Positions 52,371-61,382 are shown, counted from the stretch's first letter. The stretch is DNA of 64,000 nucleotides from Dolomitihabitans soli (GCF_022213955.1 NZ_JAKNTW010000024.1:124001-188000); one strand, 5' to 3'. Numbers and translations: made by a program. Notes: a model not told the origin generated them from the letters alone.

Positions 52371-52976
52371 ATGACCGGTCCGGGAGCCGCCCGGCCCGGC
52401 GGGCGCACCGCGCGGACCCGCGCGGCCGTACGCCAGGCCACCCTCGCCGAGCTGGGCGAGAAGGGATACGAGGGCCTGACCGTCGAGGCGGTCGCGCTGC
52501 GCTCGGGCGTCCACAAGACCACGGTCTACCGGCGCTGGGGCAGCGTGGCAGGGCTCGCCGCCGACGCGCTGGCGATCGCGGGCGACGAGGCGTGGCCGAT
52601 TCCGGACACCGGCACCCTCGAAGGCGACCTGCGGGAGCTCGCCCGCCTGGTGGTGACCGGATTCACCGACCCCGAAGCCGGTCCGATCGCGACCGCCTTC
52701 GTCTTGGCCTCGGCACGGGATCCCGTCGCCGCGAAGGCGCTGCACGCCTTTTTCGCGGCCCGCCACGAGCAGTCCGCCGTGCTCGTCACCCGCGCGGCCG
52801 GACGGGGTGAACTGCCCGCGGGCACGGACGCCGCCGAGGTGGTCAGATGCGCCGTCGCGCCGATCTACTACCGGCTGTTCGTCACCGGCGAGCCCATCAG
52901 CGAGGCGGTGGCCGACCGCGCCGCCGCGGCGGCGGTGGCCGCCGCGCGAGCCGGCGTGTTCCAGACCCCGCCGTGA
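52371..52976 (+). CDS. TetR-family regulator
   Basis: 201 aa. The ATG at 52371 follows GGAGG; upstream in-frame ATGs (52305, 52326, 52332) fall in the operator region. The N-terminal helix-turn-helix is clear (ATLAELGEKGYEGLTVEAVA, then SGVHKTTVYRRWG), and the C-terminus is a TetR_C_11-like ligand domain. It is divergent from the ABC-F/vgb operon and likely represses it until drug binds. Confidence 0.9.
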   Translation: MTGPGAARPGGRTARTRAAVRQATLAELGEKGYEGLTVEAVALRSGVHKTTVYRRWGSVAGLAADALAIAGDEAWPIPDTGTLEGDLRELARLVVTGFTDPEAGPIATAFVLASARDPVAAKALHAFFAARHEQSAVLVTRAAGRGELPAGTDAAEVVRCAVAPIYYRLFVTGEPISEAVADRAAAAAVAAARAGVFQTPP

Positions 52977-53155
52977 CCGAGCGCGGACCTATTCACTAAT
53001 GTGGTCCATCTGACCCTGTGTTTCGCCGCTTCCTGGTCTCCCGCCGCTTACTATGGCAAAGTCAGCCGATTGGATGAGATCGGTGCCGGCGCGTGGCGCA
53101 GGTGCCCATAGCGGGGTTGCGAGTCGAACAGGTCGGACGGCCCCCCAGTAGATCT

Positions 53156-53170
53156 GGGTGAAAGTCACCC
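53156..53170 (+). other. Hairpin in a long leader
   Basis: GGGTGA-AAG-TCACCC stem-loop about 65 nt upstream of the small CxxC gene, in a 257-bp leader. It could be a terminator of a short transcript or part of an RNA structure; no known riboswitch consensus was matched. Confidence 0.3.
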
Positions 53171-53233
53171 CTTGGCCGCCCCCGCGCGCCACTGCCACCA
53201 GATTGCGCCAAATCAGCGAAAGGACCCACGACG

Positions 53234-53458
53234 ATGAACGGGCACACCTCCATGCAATGCCCCGGATGCCGGGGTGTCATGTCCTCCAGCGACGCCTCCG
53301 CCTATACCAAGGCCCGCGCGCGGCTGATCCTCGCCCACGGTTACTGCACCTGCGCGACGCCGGCCCAGGCACCCGCCCCGGCCGACATCGCGGTGGCCGC
53401 TCCCACCCAGCAGATCCCCGCCCCGCAGTACCTCCAGGCCCCTCCCGTGCGAGCCTGA
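53234..53458 (+). CDS. Small CxxC protein, hypothetical
   Basis: 74 aa. The N-terminus has CPGC (MQCPGCRGVM) and a later CTC (GYCTCATP), a possible zinc knuckle, followed by an Ala/Pro-rich low-complexity tail (TPAQAPAPADIAVAAPTQQI). AAAGGAC precedes the ATG by about 10 nt. Function not recognised. Confidence 0.6.
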   Translation: MNGHTSMQCPGCRGVMSSSDASAYTKARARLILAHGYCTCATPAQAPAPADIAVAAPTQQIPAPQYLQAPPVRA

Positions 53459-53534
53459 CCGGTCGCTCCGGCCGAGCCGATCCACGTCAACGGCCACGGG
53501 GGGCCGTGATCATCTGTGTTACGCTAGGTGAGTC

Positions 53535-53924
53535 ATGAAGAACAATCATGACGCTCCTACCGTCAATCTCAGCGACGACCCCGCGCTGCATCACGCCGCC
53601 TTCGTCGCGGCGTTCAATACCGGCGACGTCCGGGCGGTCGATCAGGTCTACGCCGACGACGCCGTCCTCGTCCCCAGCCCCGGCCTGCCCATGACCGGAA
53701 CACAGCGGTCCGCGGCCGTCCAGCACCTGCTCAGCATGGGGCTGCCCATCGAGGCTGAGCCCCGGCATGTCTACGTCTCGGGCGACATCGCGCTGCTCAT
53801 CGTCGACTGGTCCATGAGCGACGAGACCGGGATCCGTCTCCAGGGAACCGCGACCGACGTCGCGCGGCGCGGCGCGGACGGGCTGTGGCGTTACGTGATC
53901 GACAACCCCTTCGGCACGGCTTGA
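53535..53924 (+). CDS. NTF2-like (SnoaL/DUF4440) protein
   Basis: 129 aa. The pattern HHAAFVAAFNTGDVRAVDQV, YADDAVLVPSPGLPMTGTQ, then GDIALLIVDWSM and WRYVIDNPFG is a typical NTF2-like/DUF4440 cone fold. Such proteins bind or isomerise small molecules. Standalone gene with no linked partner. Confidence 0.8.
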   Translation: MKNNHDAPTVNLSDDPALHHAAFVAAFNTGDVRAVDQVYADDAVLVPSPGLPMTGTQRSAAVQHLLSMGLPIEAEPRHVYVSGDIALLIVDWSMSDETGIRLQGTATDVARRGADGLWRYVIDNPFGTA

Positions 53925-54062
53925 CGGCGGCCCGCCCACCGGGGCGGGCGCAGCGGGCGACGGCGAGCCTCCCCGGGTCGCCGGCCCGGCCGTCCGGGTC
54001 GCTGCACGCTTGCCGTCCGACGACCCGGACGGCTCGTCTCACGGCGGCGAACCCGTGGACGG

Positions 54063-54356
54063 TCAGGCCATCGTTTTCGTCACCAGGAAGGTGACCCCGC
54101 CTTCCTGGGCGACCTCGGCGTCAAGGGTCTTGTCATCGAGGTAGGAGACGATGGCGGATTCGACGAACACCCGCGCCCCCTCGGCCTCAAGGATCTCGTC
54201 ACCGAGTTGCGGGCCGCCGGAGATCGACGCGTCGAGAGACGTCCCGGCGCCGTTGTCCGACTTCGTCGAGAGGCGCAGCCCGGTCTCCCCGGACGGCTCC
54301 TCCTGGGCGGTGAGATCGCGGATCGCCACGACCGCGTCGGTGGTCAGGGTGAGCAT
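54063..54356 (-). CDS. HesB/IscA-like fold protein without cysteines
   Basis: 97 aa. MLTLTTDAVVAIRDLTAQEE, GLRLSTKSDNGAGTSLDASI and GARVFVESAIVSYLDDKTLD align with A-type Fe-S carrier folds, but none of the three ligand cysteines is present. Common as an uncharacterised protein in actinobacteria. GGAG precedes the start. Confidence 0.75.
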   Translation of the reverse strand: MLTLTTDAVVAIRDLTAQEEPSGETGLRLSTKSDNGAGTSLDASISGGPQLGDEILEAEGARVFVESAIVSYLDDKTLDAEVAQEGGVTFLVTKTMA

Positions 54357-54563
54357 GATGTCTCCTTCATCGGCACTGACTGCCCACCCTTTCCCCGCCG
54401 GCCGGCCTCAAACCGGCCGCGTCCCGTCATCCGTACGGCACGCTCGTCTCCCCCTGCCCCCGCGGCCATCAGTTCGGAGAACTCGGGGACGGCGGGCTCA
54501 GGGCGGTCCACTCGCGTACGGCCCGACCCGATTGGGTCGGGACCACGCCGCGCCGGCGATGCG

Positions 54564-55565
54564 TCAGGCGGACGACGCGAGACGGTCCTCGTGCACCTCG
54601 TGCTCCAGGGGCAGCCCATCGGCGAAACGGACGAACTCGGCCGCCACGAGATCGCCCAGCCTGGCCTCCTCCGTGCCGAGGCTGCCGGCGATGTGCGGGG
54701 TGACGAGCACGTTGTCCAGGGCGAACAGCGGGTGTCCCGCGGGCAGCACCTCGGGTTCGGTGACGTCCAGCAGCGCGAAGACGTCGCTCCTGCGGGTCAG
54801 GAACGCGACCAGCGCGTCGTGATCGACGAGCCCGCCTCTGGCGGTGTTGATGAGCGTGCCGCCCGCGGGCATCAGGTCGAGCTCCGCCGTGGAGATCATG
54901 TTGTCGGTCGCGGCGTTGTGCGGGGCGTGCAGGGTCAGCACGTCGCCGGCGCCGATGACGGTGGCCAGGTCGGCGAGCTCCACCCCCGCCTCGGCCGCCT
55001 CCTCCGCCCTGGCGAACGGGTCGTACGCCAGGAGGCGCAGGTCGTGCTCGGCCAGGCGGCGCGCGACGAGGCGGCCGATGTGCCCCAGCCCGACCAGGCC
55101 GACGGTCGCGCCGTCCACACCCCGGATGCCCGCCCGCCGTACCGGCCCTCCCGTCGAGCGGGCGGCCAGGGCGAGCCGCCACACGTTCTTCAGGGACAGC
55201 TGGATCTGGGCGTAGGTGAAGTCGGCTACGGAGACGGCGTTGGCGGCCGTCGCCGTCGACACCCGGATGCCCCGCTCCCACACGGCCGGGGTGGCGATGA
55301 CCCGGACGGTGCCCGCCGCGTGCAGCACCAACTCCAGGGACGGCAGGCGGTCCAGCACGCCGGCGCTCAGCGGCGGGGTGCCCCACCCGGTGATGAGGAC
55401 GCGGACATCGTCGTGCACACCACCGGACACCGGATCGAACTCGACGAGGTCGCCCCGTTGCCGGATGACGTCCCGAGCCCGATCCGCCAAGACGGATCGG
55501 GACCACTCCTCGCCGATGCAGGTTCCCACCACCAGGTCACGGCGGCCCGACGCCACTGACTGCAT
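54564..55565 (-). CDS. D-isomer-specific 2-hydroxyacid dehydrogenase
   Basis: 333 aa from ATG 55565; upstream frame is unrelated. NAD-binding GLVGLGHIGRLVARRL, catalytic Arg in NTARGGLVD, Glu in DVTEPEVL, and His in VLVTPHIAGSLG. The family reduces 2-keto acids to D-2-hydroxy acids (glyoxylate/hydroxypyruvate/phosphoglycerate types); specificity is undetermined. Confidence 0.92.
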   Translation of the reverse strand: MQSVASGRRDLVVGTCIGEEWSRSVLADRARDVIRQRGDLVEFDPVSGGVHDDVRVLITGWGTPPLSAGVLDRLPSLELVLHAAGTVRVIATPAVWERGIRVSTATAANAVSVADFTYAQIQLSLKNVWRLALAARSTGGPVRRAGIRGVDGATVGLVGLGHIGRLVARRLAEHDLRLLAYDPFARAEEAAEAGVELADLATVIGAGDVLTLHAPHNAATDNMISTAELDLMPAGGTLINTARGGLVDHDALVAFLTRRSDVFALLDVTEPEVLPAGHPLFALDNVLVTPHIAGSLGTEEARLGDLVAAEFVRFADGLPLEHEVHEDRLASSA

Positions 55566-55880
55566 TGTCTCTCGCAATCTCTCGGAACGAGGAAGATCGT
55601 AGCCTCCCTCCGGCCGTACCGCGGGCCCGCCCCCTTGCCGACCTCCCTTCGCACCACCCGAGGTGATCGTCGCGCACGCGTTGCGGCTCGGTGACGGTCC
55701 ACCCGGTCCCCGCTCGCGAGCAGAGGTCGAAGGACGGCGCACCGGCTGTCAGAGCTACGTCGCACGGGCTACGCCGGTACACCGTGGGGTGTAGCCGGAG
55801 CAGCGACCGCAGGACGACGACGCCTCCAGTGGATGCCCGCGATACTCGATGCCCGAGTATCGACGGCAGGAGTGTGCTTG

Positions 55881-57116
55881 ATGTCGGTTCCCTTCTGGGT
55901 GTGGCCGCAGTCGGTGCTGTGGGTCCTGGCCCACGTCTACCTGTGGGCACGACTGGTCCGCGGGACCACGTCGCCGGGCGGCGCCGCCCGGCGGGTGGGG
56001 ACCGTCGCCGCGGTGGTGCTCTCGGCCTTCATCCCGGCGGCACTGATCTCCGCGTACACCCTCTCCCCCGACGTGGCCCGCTGGTTCAACTGGCCGGGCT
56101 ACACCTGGTTCGGGCTGGTCGTCTACATCTTGATCGTGCTCCTCCTGGCCGAGCCCGTACGGCTGGCGGCGGCGGTGGCCAGGCGGATGCGGACCCCGAA
56201 GGTCGTCGCGGCGGAGGACCTCGGGGCGACCCGTGAGGCTGAGCCGGGGGCGGTGATCACGGCGGCGCCGCCCGTGGTCCGCACCGCCACGGACGTCGAC
56301 GCCGGGCGGCGGCGCTTCCTCGCGCGCTCCATCGCGCTGACGGCGGGCGTGACCGCGACCGGCGTGGTCGGGTACGGCATGAGCACGGCCCTGGGCCCGC
56401 CCAACCTCGACCGCGTCACCCTGGGTCTGCGACGGGGCGGCCCGGGGGTGAACGGAATCCGGATCGCGATGGTCAGCGACATCCACCTGGGCCCCATGCT
56501 GGGACGGTCCCATACGCAGCGGATCGTCGACATGATCAACAGCACCGGCGCGGACCTCGTCGCGATCGTCGGCGACCTGGTCGACGGCACCGTCGAGCAT
56601 CTCGCGGACGCGGCCGCGCCGTTGCAGGACCTGCGCAGCAGATTCGGCACCTACTTCGTGACCGGCAACCACGAGTACATCTCGGGCGCAGGCGAGTGGG
56701 TCGAGGAACTGCGGGAGCTGGGGGTCCGCCCGCTGCAGAACGAGCGCGTGGAGTTGCCCGCCCTGGACCTCGCCGGGGTGAACGACGTGACCGGCGAGAA
56801 ACTCGGCCAGGCCCCCGACTTCGAGCGGGCGCTCGGCGACCGCGATCCCGCCCGCCCGGTCGTGCTGCTCGCGCACCAGCCCGTCCAGGTGCACGAGGCC
56901 GCCCGCTACGGCGTGGACGTGCAGCTCTCCGGCCACACCCACGGCGGCCAGTTCGCGCCCTTCAGCCTCTTCTCGACCTTCGCCAACCCGATCTCGGCCG
57001 GTTACGGGCGCGTCGAGGACACGCAGCTCTATGTGACGCGAGGGGCGGGTTTCTGGGGTCCGCCGATCCGGATCGGCGCCCCGCCGGACATCACGGTCGT
57101 CGAGCTGAAGACCTGA
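55881..57116 (+). CDS. Membrane-anchored metallophosphoesterase
   Basis: 411 aa from ATG 55881 (AGGAG 8 nt upstream). Three N-terminal membrane helices (WVLAHVYLWARLV, VAAVVLSAFIPAALISAY, WFGLVVYILIVLLLAEP) plus a second anchor-like segment near 150, then a calcineurin-like phosphoesterase domain: SDIHLG, GDLVDG, GNHEYI, LAHQP and SGHTHGGQ. YaeI/YkuE-like enzymes act on lipid or nucleotide phosphates at the membrane. Confidence 0.92.
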   Translation: MSVPFWVWPQSVLWVLAHVYLWARLVRGTTSPGGAARRVGTVAAVVLSAFIPAALISAYTLSPDVARWFNWPGYTWFGLVVYILIVLLLAEPVRLAAAVARRMRTPKVVAAEDLGATREAEPGAVITAAPPVVRTATDVDAGRRRFLARSIALTAGVTATGVVGYGMSTALGPPNLDRVTLGLRRGGPGVNGIRIAMVSDIHLGPMLGRSHTQRIVDMINSTGADLVAIVGDLVDGTVEHLADAAAPLQDLRSRFGTYFVTGNHEYISGAGEWVEELRELGVRPLQNERVELPALDLAGVNDVTGEKLGQAPDFERALGDRDPARPVVLLAHQPVQVHEAARYGVDVQLSGHTHGGQFAPFSLFSTFANPISAGYGRVEDTQLYVTRGAGFWGPPIRIGAPPDITVVELKT

Positions 57117-57123
57117 CGCCCCA

Positions 57124-58143
57124 CTACGCTGCCCACTCCAGCAGGGCGTCCAGGGACCAGGTGTTCACCACACGGTCGGCCTCGATGCCGCACCGGGCGG
57201 CTCGCTCGCAGCCGTGGCGCTGCCAGTCGAGCTGCCCCGGGGCGTGCGCGTCGGAGTCGATCGAGAACACGCAGCCCATCTCGTACGCCAGCCGCATCAG
57301 CCGCTTCGGCGGGTCCAGCCGGTCCGGCCGGGAGTTGATCTCGACGGCCACGCCGAACCGCCGGCAGGCCTCGAACACCAGCTCGGCGTCGAACTCCGAC
57401 TCCGGCCGCAGCCCGCCCCGCTTGGTGCCGCCCTTCACGATCCGCCCGGTGCAGTGGCCGAGCACGTCGACGAGCGGGTTGGCGATCGCGGTGACCATGC
57501 GCCTGGTCATCTCGTAGCGATTCATCCGCAGCTTGGAGTGCACGCTCGCCACCACGACGTCCAGCCGCTCCAGCAGCCCGGGATCCTGGTCGAGGGTGCC
57601 GTCGGCGTTGATGTCGACCTCGATCCCGGTCAGGATCCGGAACGGCGCCAGCTCCTCGTTCAGCGCCTCGACCACGTCGAGCTGGCGGCGCAGTTGCGCG
57701 GCCGACAGCCCGTTCGCGATGGTGAGCCTGGGCGAGTGGTCGGTCAGCGCCATGTATCCGTGGCCGAGGGCCTTCGCGGTGGCGGCCATCTCCTCGATCG
57801 GCGAACCGCCGTCCGACCAGTCGGAATGGGTGTGCAGGTCGCCGCGCAACGCCGTACGCAGCGCGGCGGTCTCCTCGTCGAGGTCGGTCCCCTCGGTGGC
57901 CTGCAGCCGCCGGAGGTAAGTCGGCACGTTTCCGTCGAGCGCCTCGGTGACGGCCAGCGCGGTCACCTTCCCGACCCCCGGCAGGCCGGCGAGCCCCTGC
58001 GACTTCGCCAGCCGTACCAGTTCCTCGCGGGACAGGCCCGCGACCACGGAGGCGGCGCGGCGGAAGGCCTGGACGCGGTACGTCGGCTCGCCCGCCCGCT
58101 CCAGGAGGAAGGCGACCTCGCGCAACGCCTCGACCGGATCCAT
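57124..58143 (-). CDS. PHP-domain protein with HhH domain (PolX-like without polymerase)
   Basis: 339 aa. N-terminal helix-hairpin-helix module (SREELVRLAKSQGLAGLPGV-GKVTA), then a PHP phosphoesterase domain with LRGDLHTHSDWSDGG, ALTDHS, GIEVDINADG and CVFSIDSDAHAP metal ligands. PolX enzymes carry a polymerase palm in front; it is missing, leaving a family of PHP nucleases/phosphatases. Start from ATG 58143. Confidence 0.88.
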   Translation of the reverse strand: MDPVEALREVAFLLERAGEPTYRVQAFRRAASVVAGLSREELVRLAKSQGLAGLPGVGKVTALAVTEALDGNVPTYLRRLQATEGTDLDEETAALRTALRGDLHTHSDWSDGGSPIEEMAATAKALGHGYMALTDHSPRLTIANGLSAAQLRRQLDVVEALNEELAPFRILTGIEVDINADGTLDQDPGLLERLDVVVASVHSKLRMNRYEMTRRMVTAIANPLVDVLGHCTGRIVKGGTKRGGLRPESEFDAELVFEACRRFGVAVEINSRPDRLDPPKRLMRLAYEMGCVFSIDSDAHAPGQLDWQRHGCERAARCGIEADRVVNTWSLDALLEWAA

Positions 58144-58198
58144 GCCCCCAAACGTACCCGGACCAGGACTCCCGGGAGTGCGGTTACCGTGCTTCCCC

Positions 58199-58395
58199 TG
58201 CCAAACACCCCTGCTACCGCTGCGCACCGAGCACTACCGGCAGGCTGTCAAGGCCGCGAGTACTCCACTGCATCATGTCGCTTTGGCCCTGGCCGCAGTG
58301 CACGCGGCCAGCACTATCGACATCCGGCGCATGAGGATCGATGACATTGACCTGGCCGGCCGCCACACCTCACGGGGATGCCTCACCAGGACAAC
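58199..58395 (+). pseudogene. Tyrosine-recombinase-like fragment
   Basis: The segment reads EHYRQAVKAA, HHVALALAAVHAASTIDIRR, MRIDDIDLAGRH, recalling the helix and Arg-containing box I of integrases (ALAAVHALRxxEIRxLRLDDVDL). No downstream HxxR or Tyr. Breaks up at the end of the VOC gene. Likely remnant of a lost mobile element. Confidence 0.4.
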
Positions 58396-58399
58396 AGGA

Positions 58400-58783
58400 T
58401 CAGCCGGACTCCGCGAGCAGATGTACCACACCGGCCGGATTCTTGATCCAGTGGGTTCTGGAGTCGAGGTTCTCCAGGGGCTCCACCTCGTCACACGGGT
58501 GGATACCGATGCCGGCCAGTTTGCTCGCCGCCGCGTCCAGGTCATCGGTGTGCAGCTGCAGCCACAGGTCGGGCCGGCTGTAGTTGTCGACGCAGTCGAG
58601 CCACAGCGTATTGGGACCGAACCGCACCGAATGAGTTCTCGAGACGGTCGGGGCGTAGGAGACGTCGTCCTCCTTGACGTCGAAGCCCAGAGCGTCGCGG
58701 TAGAAGGCCACGGTGGCCTCGTACTGCGCCTTGGGGATCTTCATGGCGATGTTCAGGCCGGCCGTGAATTCAGGCTTGCTCAT
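58400..58783 (-). CDS. VOC-family (glyoxalase-fold) protein
   Basis: 127 aa; MKIPKAQYEATVAFYRDALG, DVSYAPTVSRTHSVRFGPNT, and LDSRTHWIKNPAGVVHLLAE match the VOC superfamily. Metal-ligand positions are not clear. The ATG at 58783 overlaps the ArsR stop (ATGA), so it belongs to the SRPBCC-ArsR-VOC operon. Members protect against or convert small molecules. Confidence 0.85.
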   Translation of the reverse strand: MSKPEFTAGLNIAMKIPKAQYEATVAFYRDALGFDVKEDDVSYAPTVSRTHSVRFGPNTLWLDCVDNYSRPDLWLQLHTDDLDAAASKLAGIGIHPCDEVEPLENLDSRTHWIKNPAGVVHLLAESG

Positions 58784-59142
58784 TCTGGCGTGACTCCTTG
58801 GTTCGTGTCGATGGCGTCCAGTGCACGTTCCAGCGCAGCCAGCCGGTCATCCCACCTGTTGGCGAGCGCGGCCAGCCACACCTGGGCCGTGCGAACAGCG
58901 GCCGGCTCCAACCGGTAGGGATGGCGGCGGCCGACCGGTTCGCCGACGCTGATCAGGCCCGCGTCGGCGAGCTGGCCGAGGTGCTTGGCGACCGCCTGGC
59001 GGCTGACCGGCAACCGCCGCGCCAGATCAGTGACGGTTGCGGGCCCGGCGCGGGCGAGCTCCTCCAACAGCGCCCGCCGTGTCGGATCGGTGAGCGCCGT
59101 GAACACCGCGACGGCCTGCCCTTCTGAATCAGGCGGCCGCAT
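58780..59142 (-). CDS. ArsR-family regulator
   Basis: 120 aa from ATG 59142. Winged helix: FTALTDPTRRALLEELARAG, TVTDLARRLPVSRQAVAKHL, LISVGEPVGRRHPYRLEP. No metal-binding Cys pair, so it is of the SdpR/organic type found with SRPBCC partners. Overlaps the SRPBCC gene by 14 nt. It most likely binds the two palindromes at 59578 and 59603. Confidence 0.88.
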   Translation of the reverse strand: MRPPDSEGQAVAVFTALTDPTRRALLEELARAGPATVTDLARRLPVSRQAVAKHLGQLADAGLISVGEPVGRRHPYRLEPAAVRTAQVWLAALANRWDDRLAALERALDAIDTNQGVTPE

Positions 59143-59563
59143 CGAGGTAGGTCTCCAGGTCGACGAGCTCCGTGTCCCATCCCTGACTGTTGGCCTTGTG
59201 GGCGGACCGGGCCACGTCGTCGGCGGCTCGGGCGAATCCGCTCTCCACCAGGCGCAGCCGAGTACCGTCCGGTACCGGCTCCAGGGTGAAGTCCACAAGC
59301 GTCTGAGGTGCGTCATCCTCCGGCAGGCCCTCGATTCCCCACCTGAACGCGAAACGGTGTGGTGGGTCGACCACCGCGATCGTGGCGACGGATTCCTCGT
59401 CGAGGTCGTCCCAACGGAAGAACGCTCGCCCGCCGGGCCGCAGATCTATCTCCGCTACCGAGCCGAACCACCGCGAGAGCCCTTCCGCGGTGGTCAGCGC
59501 GGCCCACACCCGCTCGATGGGATGCCGCAGCACCACCACACGTTCGATCGCGTCCGAAACCAT
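59129..59563 (-). CDS. SRPBCC (AHSA1-like) domain protein
   Basis: 144 aa from ATG 59563 with AAGGAGGGT 7 nt upstream. START/Bet v1-like fold: ERVVVLRHPIERVWAALTTA, GLSRWFGSVAEIDLRPGG, PPHRFAFRW and a C-terminal helix. First gene of the operon with ArsR and VOC. Such proteins bind hydrophobic ligands. Confidence 0.88.
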   Translation of the reverse strand: MVSDAIERVVVLRHPIERVWAALTTAEGLSRWFGSVAEIDLRPGGRAFFRWDDLDEESVATIAVVDPPHRFAFRWGIEGLPEDDAPQTLVDFTLEPVPDGTRLRLVESGFARAADDVARSAHKANSQGWDTELVDLETYLDAAA

Positions 59564-59577
59564 GCCCACCCTCCTTC

Positions 59578-59618
59578 GCAACCTGTAGGTTGCTATTAAT
59601 TGGCAACCTACAGGTTGC
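59578..59618. promoter_or_regulatory. Paired 16-bp palindromes (ArsR operator)
   Basis: GCAACCTGTAGGTTGC (59578-59593) and GCAACCTACAGGTTGC (59603-59618) are each perfect 7-bp inverted repeats, separated by an AT-rich 9-bp spacer, centre to centre 25 bp. They lie 15-55 bp upstream of the operon start. Matches ArsR/SRPBCC operators of the GCAACC..GGTTGC type. Confidence 0.75.
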
Positions 59619-59738
59619 CATCGTTGCCCGCAAGCAAGCCATCGACACTCATCGACAAACTCGGCAACCCGCACCCTCCACCACGCTGAACACCATCAGG
59701 TTCAGTCTGAAATGGCTTTGTCGAACCCAGGCGCCGGG

Positions 59739-59909
59739 GTACGGGTCGACGTCGAACTGCACGGAACGCTGACCCGCGCGCGTCCCATCGCGTGGAACGC
59801 CGCCGGCCGGGTCCGGCGCGACACGGGCCTCAGCATCCCCGACGCCTAGCCCATCGACGTGGACGACGAACGGCTCGTCGCCTGCCTCATCGACACTCTC
59901 ATCGCGTAG
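59739..59909 (+). pseudogene. Degenerate coding fragment with in-frame stop
   Basis: One frame reads VRVDVELHGTLTRARPIAWN..., TAG at 59847-59849, then PIDVDDERLVACLIDTLIA and TAG at 59907. Both halves look like one protein interrupted by a nonsense codon. I do not recognise the family. Confidence 0.35.
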
Positions 59910-60032
59910 TCACCCCGCGGGGAACACCGGACTCACCCCTGAGTCCGCGACACTGACAGTTTGAAGCAGCGCCGTGTCCGGAGCATCCCGTCATGATCAA
60001 TAGGGTGATCCACTGCAAGATACGGAGGACAC

Positions 60033-61250
60033 ATGAGACTGCAAGACGCAGGCATCACCCTGATCGACCCCACCGCCTACGCCGACGACGCCAGGCTGCA
60101 CGAGGCGTGCACGGTGCTGCGCAGGGAATCGCCCGTGCACTGGGTGGAGGGCGGCAACTATCGCCCTTTCTGGGCGGTGACCAGGCACGCCGACGTGCTG
60201 GAGATCGAACGGCAGCACCAGTTGTTCCTCAACGCTCCCCGGCCGCTGCTCGCGGCGATCTCGACGGAGGAGCAGATGATCGCCACCGGGGTGAGGCTGC
60301 GGACGCTCGTCCACATCGACGATCCGGACCACCAGGTGTTCCGGGCGATCGGCGCCGACTGGTTCAAACCCGCCGCGATGCGCCGGATGCAGGCGCGAAT
60401 CGACGTGCTCGCCAAGCGTTATGTCGATCGGATGATGGATTTCTCCGGCGAGTGCGACTTCGCCGCCGACATCGCGGCCCACTACCCGCTGTACGTCATC
60501 CTTTCGTTGCTCGGGCTGCCGGAGAGCGACTTCCCCCGCATGCTCACGCTCACCCAGGAGCTGTTCGGTGGCGCCGACCCCCACCGGCGGCGCGGCGACA
60601 CAGCTGAGGCGCAGCTCAGCGTGCTGGTGGACTTCCTCGCCTACTTCCAGGACCTGACGGCCTCCCGCCGGGCGCATCCGACCGACGATCTCGCCTCGGC
60701 GATCGCCAACGCGGGACTGAACGATCTGGACACGGCCTCCTACTATGTGATCATCGCGACGGCCGGCCACGACACCACCAGCTCCACCATCGCGGGCGGC
60801 CTGCACGCGCTCATGGAACACCCCGACCAGCTCGCGCGGCTCCGGGAGAACCCCTCGTTGATGCCGGCCGCGGTCGACGAGATGATCCGCTGGGTGACCC
60901 CCGTGAAGGAGTTCATGCGGACCGCCACCACCGACTACGAACTGCGCGGAGTCACCGTCCGGCAGGGCGACTCCCTGCTGCTGTGCTACCCGTCCGCGAA
61001 CCGCGACGAGGATGTCTTCGACGACCCCTTCCGCTTCGACGTCGGCCGCACTCCCAACCGCCACCTGGCCTTCGGCTTCGGCGCGCACTACTGTCTGGGA
61101 GCCGCGATGGCGCGGATGGAGGTCCGGGCCCTGTTCACCGAACTGCTGTCCCGCCTGACCTCGGTGGAGGCCGCGGGCGATCCCCAGTGGGTGGCCACCA
61201 CGTTCGTCGGCGGCCTCAAGCACCTGCCGATCCGCTACGAGATGACCTGA
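60033..61250 (+). CDS. Cytochrome P450
   Basis: 405 aa soluble bacterial P450. I-helix oxygen motif AGHDTT, ExxR in DEMIRW, and the heme loop FGFGAHYCLG with Cys354 as thiolate ligand. GGAGG lies 5 nt before the ATG. The N-terminal half (LIDPTAYADDARLHEACTVL, HWVEGGNYRPFWAVTRH) is similar to alkane/steroid-oxidising CYP groups, but the substrate is unknown. No ferredoxin gene is adjacent. Confidence 0.94.
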   Translation: MRLQDAGITLIDPTAYADDARLHEACTVLRRESPVHWVEGGNYRPFWAVTRHADVLEIERQHQLFLNAPRPLLAAISTEEQMIATGVRLRTLVHIDDPDHQVFRAIGADWFKPAAMRRMQARIDVLAKRYVDRMMDFSGECDFAADIAAHYPLYVILSLLGLPESDFPRMLTLTQELFGGADPHRRRGDTAEAQLSVLVDFLAYFQDLTASRRAHPTDDLASAIANAGLNDLDTASYYVIIATAGHDTTSSTIAGGLHALMEHPDQLARLRENPSLMPAAVDEMIRWVTPVKEFMRTATTDYELRGVTVRQGDSLLLCYPSANRDEDVFDDPFRFDVGRTPNRHLAFGFGAHYCLGAAMARMEVRALFTELLSRLTSVEAAGDPQWVATTFVGGLKHLPIRYEMT

Positions 61251-61382
61251 CCCGGCGGCCGCGCCGTACCACCGCCGCCGCTCCGGCCACCGGGTGAGAC
61301 GGGAGTTTGTCGGTCCTGTTTTCTAAGGTGCGGGTCAGCGGCGACGGATCGCGGAGCCGTACGAGGTGATTGGATCTCTGCC

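Noticed and set aside
53081-53150. Possible tRNA (GGTTGCGAGTCGAAC resembles a T-loop)
   Set aside because: No matching acceptor and anticodon stems at proper distance, and the T-loop consensus GTTCRANYC is not met.
53000-53230. Possible cyclic-di-AMP (ydaO-like) riboswitch
   Set aside because: The conserved core of that class was not found by eye, and the downstream gene is not a cell-wall hydrolase.
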